From contig OY718807.1 in assembly GCA_963070105.1 (NCBI GenBank), forward strand, positions 6,777,483-6,841,482: a stretch of 64,000 nt of DNA, read 5' to 3'. Shown piece by piece: positions 56,533-64,000 of this stretch. Both the position numbers and the translations under genes were made by a program. The notes beneath the pieces are model-generated. The model ran no database searches, was not told where the DNA came from, and saw only the letters and a program-made list of their open reading frames with translations. Source of the stretch: Litomosoides sigmodontis (lineage: Eukaryota; Nematoda; Chromadorea; Rhabditida; Onchocercidae). The stretch's first letter is position 1. Every line of letters starts with the position of its first letter.

Positions 56533-56629
56533 AGGCTCTCCTAATTTTAATTCTTCCTGTGGAATTGTTGAATAAATGATAGAATTGCTTCAGCTACAAT
56601 AGGTCCTATTTCAGAATTAACCACGAATA
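56533..56629 (-). repeat. Inverted copy of 61922-62018
   Basis: Read on the minus strand these 97 bases match the plus-strand segment 61922-62018 with only two mismatches that I can see. The copied segment covers the end of an intron, its CCACAG acceptor and the first 24 bases of an exon. In this copy the exon frame reads EELKLGEPPK and stops, so it is a non-functional fragment. Confidence 0.85.
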
Positions 56630-57194
56630 ACTACAATTTTTTTTATGAGCATTATAATTGTTGCTGTAATTCAGTCTATGCGCTCAGTCTAATTGAATTC
56701 AAATAGAATTGATAAATGGGCTTATGTTCAGTTCAAGTACATCCAAGAATCCAAAACTGAGCGATAGCACAGTTCAGCATAGCTACTGCGTTATCCGGTT
56801 GCAAGCAGTTAAACTAAATTTACCTGGTTAAATTTGCCATGACGAAAAAAATAATCGTAAAGGCATCCGGAATCATTAGTTTTAGCTTTAGCATAATTCT
56901 GCAAATTGGACAAATTAGAAGTGAATGAATTACATTTTCTGTTCTCGTTGTGTTCATTCCTTATTTCATTCCATCGGAAGTTCAGAATCCAGAATTCCGA
57001 GCCTTCCTCATATTTTACGGTTAAAATTAATTCGAATTTCCGGCAAACATCTTTTCGCCGGATCGTTATTTTCATTTCGCTCCTCATTTCTTCAGTGATG
57101 CGAGATCGGATTGAGGATCGAGGTCAGGGGAGGGCGACATGGTGATATGATGGGTGGTTGTTTACTGATCCGTGTTCAGGTGTATCATAGATAT

Positions 57195-58678
57195 ATGTAC
57201 TTGCTATGGTTGATGTCGTGTGCCGCGTTAACGATCCCTGCAGGTATCATTTAATTTTCATCTCACGGCTTTAATCGTACGTGACTTTGTCTGACTCTAG
57301 CACGCCGCATATTTATTATGACTGGAGTAGTCATGTTTAATTATGACGTTGGTTTGAAATGAATGAATTGCACTAGTTAATTGTGTAGAATGGCTTCAAC
57401 TTGAGCATGAGAATGATCTGGCATTTACATGGAATGGTTTGCTCTTCAGGGTCTGTGGCACTGCTTTGTCGTAACTGCGGACATGACATTGTCAAAGGTT
57501 CGGCGCTTACCAATGAAAAAAGTGTAAAAGCCATACGTTCATATAACATGACTATTTTGGGCCGCAATCAACTCGTTCAAGTGTTCGAAAATGCTGTCCG
57601 TACGTTCACAACTCCTTTTCAGATTAATATATAAGTTCGACAGGCTTGAGCATAAATTTTTTCGTATATTGCTTGTTAAGAAAAAACTTATTGGCAGTTT
57701 ATTTAGTCTGTGTTAGTTTAATGTCAGTCATCTTTAGACGGTTGGACTCACGGATACAGTAATGAAGCAACTAAGTGCCACTTTGCGGTTCGAATTTTTA
57801 CTCTAAACCTTGCAATATTTTAAAGAAACATATTTTTGCACTCATTCTATTATTTTTCTATATTTTTTATATGATGTTCTTTCTTGCAGCTGAAAAATTT
57901 GATGTGATAACCGCTTCAACTGCTGAATTGAGACTTGCAGGTAAGGTAAGCGCAGTTTGAGATTTTGTTCTTACATTTAACCACCGAATTTTAAAAAACG
58001 TGACGTATGAGGTGTAAAATTAAGTGTAACATCATGAACTACATTGCCTTCCCCTCAGAGGTAATGTAGAACTGGAATAGCTGTTTTTTCTATTTATTCT
58101 TAAATTTATTCAAGTTTTTTTTTTTGTAAAACTACAATAATGTGGGTATATACAGCAAATATTTCACTTGGTGACATGTAGTATTGAAAATTCCATTCAT
58201 TTTCATGCTGCCTCTGGATGATTATAGTTTTGATCTTTGCATTATCTGTGTTTGGCTGAACGCAATGAGTTAAAGAAAATATATTGTTTGCAGTCTTACC
58301 TCGCGGATACTTGGTGGCCGAATTATGAATGGACTGTTTGTGTGTGTCCTAGCTGCGGTTTTCATTTGGGATGGTATTACTTCAGCCGTATCATTCTTGC
58401 ACCTTTTTATTGAGGAGCCTTAACTTTTGTTCCGTGAAGAACCAATTTTTAAAATTCGTTACATTTCAGGTATTTTCAGTCAGGTAATATTCAAGCAAAG
58501 ATGCATAAATCATTCGTTGGGCTTGTGCTGGATTATTTAATTAGCGAAGAATGTAAGAATTGTAATATCATAGTTTTTCCTTAAAAATATGATTTTTTAA
58601 TGTCGAAAATGTCAAGTGGAAGCATTATTGATTGTTTTTCTTATTTCAGATGTTGATTTGTTGACATGGGTGCCGTAG
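57195..58678 (+). CDS. Secreted single-domain CULT (cereblon-type) protein
   Basis: Six exons (57195-57243, 57450-57599, 57890-57945, 58294-58373, 58470-58552, 58650-58678) give a complete 148-residue protein. Exon 1 encodes a short signal peptide, MYLLWLMSCAALTIPA, ending in phase 1 at the donor. The rest is a CULT domain: CRNCGHD and CPSCGFHLGW supply the four zinc cysteines (C23, C26, C103, C106), and ENAV..EKFDVIT matches the family's ENP-G-FDVVT segment. The three cage tryptophans are at W92, W98 and W112, the same 6 and 14 residue spacing as W380, W386 and W400 of human cereblon. The Lon and DDB1-binding parts of cereblon are absent, so it should not act as an E3 ligase receptor. Single-domain secreted CULT proteins are known in animals, but their ligands are not. 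The donor at 57599 (C|GTACGT) could instead lie four bases upstream. Confidence 0.87.
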
Positions 58679-60254
58679 TTTGGAAGTGAGACGTCAGTGT
58701 CTACTACCAATGCGATATGTAATTTGATGCAATTTGCGTGTATCTTATTAGATTTAATATTGTAATCGCAAAATAGTTTTTTCTTATATTAAACTTCTTG
58801 TACATAACGCAGAAGTGTTAATTGCGGTGTAATGGAAAGTGCATTTAGCGGGTCTTACGGAATTCAGAGTGCTGAAATTTTGCTTGGGGATTGAAACTGT
58901 TAAGTCTTTATACTGACTTGGAACTGTTTTTACTGTACACTTTAAAATATGTTCTTTATTTAAGTTCATTGTAGTAGAAAGTAATTAATGGGGTTGAAGA
59001 TTGCTTTTTGCCTTTAAACATCACGGCTTAAGCATTCTGTTTTTTAGTGGTCATCGTTTCACGGACGTTTTCGCCTTTAAAAAACATGAATATTTCAAGT
59101 CGTAATGTAAGAAACAGCATGAAGTCATGACATTGTGAAATGTTTAAGTTTTAATGTAAAATATTGATCTTTTTCATTTTTTGAACATGAAATTTAAAAA
59201 TACTCAAATATTCTTGATTAACATACAGCTTTAAAAAATCCACCTAATACATAATATTTCTATGGAATAGGCAATATGTGTGCACAGATTAAAGCTGATG
59301 AGTGCGAATTGTTTGGTAAATTTTTTCATTGAGTATTGTTCTTCGATTGCATCATTTCGAGTGTTTTGCAGCAAATAATGCGAGTTCTTAAGGCGTTACC
59401 GAATTGATTGATCATTCTATTTTTTGACAGGTACATACATATCAGAATGGGATATTTGGTTACCTTGTTCAACATATGGCGTTTGTTACTTTTTATTATG
59501 ATAACGGATACGTGGTTTTTTGTGTGTTTTAGTAGCAGTAACGCCGGCATGTAATAAATATAAGTTGTAGCTCTGAAAGCATTTTAGTTCTCGGAATTTA
59601 GGAAACGCTGCGTAATAATAATTTCGCTGTTACATTTACTTGTTACCTCAGTTGATTTTTTTTTTTGATTTTCATTATCTGTAGTAGCAGCCTCTGCTGC
59701 TACTTATCAAACATTAATGAATTAAAACACCCAAAATGGACCGAGAAGCGGTCGAAGGAGAAATCGTTAGCAGATGAATCTCAAAGACGGACACATTATA
59801 TATATATATATATGTTTGCTTTTCGCTTCGCAGTTAATAAAACAAAAGCTCTCCTCCGATAAGTATGTGAGTGGATATACCGTTCCAGTTTTATTTACTG
59901 AAATTAAATATGCGAAAAGTAAATGAGTGACGCAAAAAAATCTATAGCCAATAGCAGCAAACGATAAAGTAAATAACAAAAATTAAAAGCGAATAAATGA
60001 ATTGCAGGAGTTTCGATAGCACAACACCCGTTTCAGTTTAAGACAACTCGTAAACTGAGTTGACGTTGGGACAGTAGCACGGGTAATAACATCTACAAAT
60101 GGGCCATGTTGTTGCGACCTGCTCTGCACACATTCAAATTACAGCACTGTTTGGCACTTAAGCGATTTTTTACTCGCACAAATTAATCCGTGAGTGTTCA
60201 AGTTATGTTGTGCGTGAGATTTTTGTCCCTACATCGGACACTTGTACTTTCTAC
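58679..60254. other. CULT gene 3' flank; no gene recognised
   Basis: AT-rich sequence with a short (TA)n tract near 59793-59811 and no supported exon. Confidence 0.5.
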
Positions 60255-60580
60255 CATCGTGAGTCAACCAACATGTGTCTATTCAAACTGGATGAGGTGA
60301 AATTCTTTCAGCCGTGTGAACACTTGCACGCCTTTTGAAATCCGATGAAGACGAGAAATTTTTCTTGCATTTCTCAGGGCTGTACGGTTCTTGCCCGATG
60401 TGAGTCTTTTCATGTTTTCTAAAATTTGATTGGCGAGAGTTTTTTCGGCATTCCTTACAACTATACGGTTTTTCACCGGTATGAGTCCTGATATGAATAT
60501 TGAAACCGAATTAAGACGAAAAATTTTTCTTGCAATGCTTACAACTGTAGGGTTTTTCACCGGTATGAGTAGTCGTCTGC
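60255..60580 (-). pseudogene. C2H2 zinc-finger pseudogene fragment
   Basis: The minus strand encodes consecutive Krueppel-type fingers with THTGEKPYSC linkers, and these are broken. The first finger has a TAA (60513-60511) at the seventh residue after its second Cys, with the His pair intact. The second (KPYSCKECRKN...HEKTH) has lost one residue between the Cys and His pairs. The third has Pro in place of its first Cys and Arg in place of its first His. The next finger (SLNRHMLVDS) is in another frame. No start codon or upstream exon was found. It is a decayed duplicate of a multi-finger transcription factor gene elsewhere. Confidence 0.75.
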
Positions 60581-61782
60581 ACCTTCAGTGACAATTAAGA
60601 AGTGGAAGTCCCCATACATACGGCGCATACGTGCAGCTTTTTTTGAACTAATGGTTTCTTCGGTACTACTATTTCTCTCTCACTCAATTTTGGCACCGAA
60701 AAATCCAAGAGTTCTGTTCGTTCAATTCTTGCTTTCTGAAATTACAAGGCACTCATTTCATTGGATGTCAGAATTTTGACTGTTCGAAATATCTTTTTTT
60801 TTTGAACAAATGTTTGAGGTCTTCAATCTTTCATGAAATTAATCTAATTTGGATATTCAATTGGAAGAAGAGAAAACAAATATTTAATTATGTCCACTCA
60901 TCACTCACTCACTTTTTGTAGAGGCGAATGCAGCGATTCGGTTGGCACAGTTTGTGTTTTCTAAAATTGCACGATAATATTCATCGAAATATTACATTTA
61001 GAAATACTGTAATTTTATATTCTTTAAACTTTTAACAAGCAGTATTTTCAATGTTTGACAGGAAAAAGAGAAGGAGTGGAAAGTAGATGAGGTACATATT
61101 GATGGATGTAATTTCTCGCAGTTCTGAAAAATATTAAAGTATGCAACGCATTGACCGAGCCTTGCGACAGCTGCACAGAGAAGAAGCCTCCCTCAGAAAA
61201 TTCATTTCCTATTTCTATTCCGATATGCAATCTTATCACACTCACAGTTTCTGTAACAATGGAAAAGTATCACTGCCTATGTTGCAGGAGCAAATTTCGT
61301 TTTACTTTCAAATCATTCGTGTACGCATGCATGATCTTCAGTTCTTTGTGTATAAATTAAAAAAAAAAACTTATTGTAATGTATTTAGCGCGATGTGACA
61401 AAAAGAGGGCAGAAGGGTGTTACGTATCAATTTCGCGTGCATGGCTTTATCATTCACGTACGTATACGCCAATGTATGCACGAGGATGAAATAACTGTTA
61501 TGAATACAAAAATTCTGTAAGTTGTAGGAATGAATGATAAACAGTAATTATGTGAAATGCAAAAATAATCATCCATCTATTATGCATATTGCAGGCATTT
61601 GAATTCTACAACTTCGAGAATTTATTGCTTTAGTGGTAGTTGGGCGTTTGCTGATATGTTCATAACTGACACTAAATTTCACTGACCTCGGTTATTTTCA
61701 AAGTGAGACAAATCTGTTTGTTTTTTTTTTGATTCATTTCTTCCCATAAAAATAAATTACATTAAATCATTTGACTAGTAAA
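60581..61782. other. No gene recognised
   Basis: Two overlapping plus-strand ORFs (61141-61398 and 61151-61360) have neither splice context nor coding composition I trust. The 20-bp repeat at 61596-61615 lies here. Confidence 0.4.
61596..61615 (+). repeat. 20-bp repeat shared with 56506-56525
   Basis: Identical to 56506-56525 in the same orientation; it lies about 300 bases before the 97-bp segment shared with 56533-56629. Confidence 0.75.
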
Positions 61783-62050
61783 ATGCCTACAATTAATTCA
61801 ATGATCAATGATCAAGAAAAGAAGGATTGCACGAATCAAAGACAAATTAGTGGAGAAATTAAACGGTGGAATGAACTTGAGGTCAGTCTGTGGGACAAGT
61901 AACAGTTTATAAAACTCGTGCTATTCGTGGTTAATGCTGAAATAGGACCTATTGTAGCTGAAGCAATTCTATCATTTATTCAACAATTCCACAGGAAGAA
62001 TTAAAATTAGGAGAACCTGCAGCTCCACCAAACAACGGATGCAAAGGGAA
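61783..62050 (+). CDS. First two exons of an unrecognised plus-strand gene
   Basis: Exon 1 (61783-61881) starts MPTINSMINDQEKKDC... and ends GEIKRWNELE at the donor GTCAGT in phase 0. Exon 2 (61995-62050) follows a CCACAG acceptor and reads EELKLGEPAAPPNNGCKG up to GTAAGT in phase 2. The junction WNELE-EELKLGE makes a continuous charged helix, which supports the join. A third exon must follow but I could not find it in the remaining 1.9 kb. The visible 51 codons show no domain; a small coiled-coil protein is possible. The end of intron 1 and the start of exon 2 were copied in inverted orientation to 56533-56629. Confidence 0.55.
61922..62018 (+). repeat. Segment duplicated in inverted orientation at 56533-56629
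   Basis: These 97 bases, spanning intron and exon, match the minus strand of 56533-56629 at about 95 of 97 positions. Because intron sequence is as well preserved as exon sequence, the copy is recent and DNA-mediated. Confidence 0.85.
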
Positions 62051-63717
62051 GTAAGTAGTCGGAAATAACAATGAGAGGCGCACGTGGTTTTCCCATCAAC
62101 ACTGCGCCATCATCATAATTGTATTCATCATTTCAATTGAACCTTGAACTAGCTGTTCCCTTGCTTAATTTGTGTTAAACACTGAAAGGAGGAAAATTTT
62201 GAAATTGAAGAGGCATTACAATTCTAGTGCGAGCAATGAAACCCTTAGATTTTAAGAGAGAAAGGAAAAGGAAATTCCCACAAAAGTAATTAAACAAATA
62301 TCTGCTTGTCACAATCCCAAATTACCTCTTCGTGGTACTGTTTACTGTATCTTCGATTGGGAATGTCGGGAAACCTGAAATAAGTTCAACACTGAGAGCA
62401 CAGCCCTTGCCCCATCATCAGTTTCGTGGCGGCTAATCGTCTTGTAAGCTTCCTCATTCACTCACCGCACCTGACCTTTGACATGCCTACTCCCACCTAT
62501 GCAACCTTTGCTCCAACCTATCCACCCCTACTCTAAATTAAATGTAAATTCCTCCTTACATTTCATTCAGCCACAGTCTAACTCTAAATTACTTTGATAA
62601 GTCACTCAGTCATACTCACACCTGTATATATGGACTGGTGGGATCAGCGTGACGTGTAATTCGTTATTCAAGCATTATTCAGCAGCACCAATTTTCACCG
62701 TAATAATATCATCTTGTACTGGTTTGACCGCCACTGTAGAGGCGATGAAACCTCATCCATCAATTACTATCCCTCTCTTCACTCCTCTATTGATATTCGA
62801 ATTGATCTAAATTCCCAATAAACTTTGAGAAATAAAATTTGTTGTGGATCAACAGAGAATACAAAATATGAAAAAAAAATCTCAACAAACAGTTCAAATG
62901 GAAAGTAAAAGGTGCAGCAGTTCTCTAAATTTTCCATTTTATTTTGATGCTTTTAAAGATTCAGAGTTCAATCATGCAAATTTTTATCAGGGAAATTATT
63001 ACATTTGTCTTAATGATTAGTTTTATCCAATCATCAATTATGATTTCGAACGAAAATGGACACTGACTGGTCACCAATCACTCTGAAATATATCACCCAA
63101 ATAAATAACTGTCTTTTCTACCTTGAACCAATTAGAAGTTTCGCCATAAGCAGTAAATTTAAAGTCTAAAGGTGCGTCTACAGTAATTAATTTTTCAAGC
63201 GTTGATAAGGATTTCCTATCTGTTCCAATTGAACAGTTGGAAATTATGACATCGTAGATGCATATTTCTAATGAAATTTCCGATGAGTTTACGAAGTTTC
63301 ATCTCCAGCCTCTCACAAATAAGTTGTCCGATTACCTTTTAATTAGTTGCCCGATAATTACTTAATTTACTCTAAAACTGAAAAGAAATCGTTATCGGTT
63401 ACTGCCTGATAGCAATGGCTGTAGCACACCTACAACATTTACAAATTTTCAACTTTTTGTGTTTTGTTTGTTTGCTAAATCGAAGTGGAATGAAAATTAG
63501 CGAATGAATTCCATTCAAACATAAAAATTGATTGATGGAAATTTTAGTGTTTCTGCTCACCATAGGCCTTTCACTAACTTGTAGGCACGGTCAAACGGAA
63601 ATCTAGGGTCAAATTTAGGCAATGTGCCAAACAGCTGACAACTGCATCATTCCGAGGCTTTTTTAAAAGACCGCTTTCGGTCCACTTTTCTCTATCGTAT
63701 CGTTGCGCCACCTTTTG
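62051..63717. other. Presumed intron or 3' part of the 61783 gene; nothing recognised
   Basis: No exon with the required phase is convincing. The stretch around 62400-62700 is richer in C and contains many ACC/CTCC words, but I see no gene there. Confidence 0.35.
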
Positions 63718-63954
63718 TCAAATTTTCATCTCATTTCGTGAACTTTCCGACATTCTATGCTCGCCATATTGCTCCTGCAACGATTTTTCCTCTCTTCCTT
63801 TCACTGATTCAAATCCATTTATATGATAAGTGAGATCTGTTTTACTTCCGGAAAACGAGTTTCCGAGTGACAATGCAGGCAGATCAATTACTGCGGAAAG
63901 CATCTTTTGAAGACGTAAATGTTGGAAAGCCGGAAATTTAGGCTTAGGCTTCAT
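63718..63954 (-). CDS. Hypothetical 78-residue protein or first exon at the right edge
   Basis: An ATG (MKPKPKFPAFQHLRLQKML...) opens 78 codons ending RMSESSRNEMKI at a TGA. Codon choice looks coding, and a pyrimidine-rich stretch lies upstream at 63958-63985. No family is recognised and no membrane segment or signal peptide is visible. It may be a complete small gene, or a first exon whose donor (for example TCA|GTGAAA inside it) leads left into unannotated sequence. Confidence 0.4.
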   Translation of the reverse strand: MKPKPKFPAFQHLRLQKMLSAVIDLPALSLGNSFSGSKTDLTYHINGFESVKGREEKSLQEQYGEHRMSESSRNEMKI

Positions 63955-64000
63955 CCTTTTTCTCTCCTGTCTCTCTCTACCTCTTTCTCATCATATAAAT

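Overview
The window is nuclear DNA from a nematode, most likely a clade III (filarial/spirurid-type) worm. It is AT-rich. Genes are split into many small exons with GT..AG introns whose acceptors look like TTTCAG or TTTTAG, and several first exons have an acceptor-like site just upstream where spliced leader could be added. Gene content is animal, with nematode-style features such as tandem MSP-fold genes and a Crumbs protein. The species is an inference. All gene models were assembled by eye from reading frame, splice sites and phase, so individual exon edges can be off.

Layout. At 2.3-12.8 kb a minus-strand gene encodes a large low-complexity protein I do not recognise; both ends are unresolved. 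At 16.9-17.7 kb is EMC6, an ER membrane insertase subunit, followed on the same strand by a 19-exon GCC1-type trans-Golgi GRIP golgin (18.6-24.4 kb). The golgin gene carries a duplicated exon and an intronic hairpin. A tRNA-Arg(CCG) lies at 26.1 kb on the minus strand. At 27.3-32.0 kb a plus-strand gene encodes a strongly diverged 14-3-3 protein fused to a disordered tail of about 714 residues that contains 41 consecutive threonines. At 34.6-36.1 kb are two tandem MSP/PapD-fold genes, the first without a recognisable 5' exon, followed by a small candidate gene with a C-terminal hydrophobic segment. At 38.2-49.2 kb, minus strand, is a Crumbs orthologue in at least 31 exons, with EGF and laminin-G repeats, a membrane segment and a final 15-codon exon ending in ERLI. 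About 8 kb with no recognisable gene follows. At 57.2-58.7 kb is a secreted single-domain CULT (cereblon-type) protein. At 60.3 kb is a broken C2H2 zinc-finger copy, and at 61.8 kb the first two exons of an unrecognised plus-strand gene. A 97-bp piece of that gene is present again, inverted, 5.4 kb upstream. A 78-codon minus-strand ORF sits at the right edge.

The genes do not form one pathway. EMC6 (ER), GCC1 (trans-Golgi), Crumbs (apical membrane) and the CULT protein (secreted) all act in the secretory or membrane system, but that is probably chance. The most unusual items are the 14-3-3 protein with its long tail, the frame-compatible duplicated exon in GCC1, the inverted duplication that looks like template switching, and the secreted CULT protein with an intact aromatic cage.
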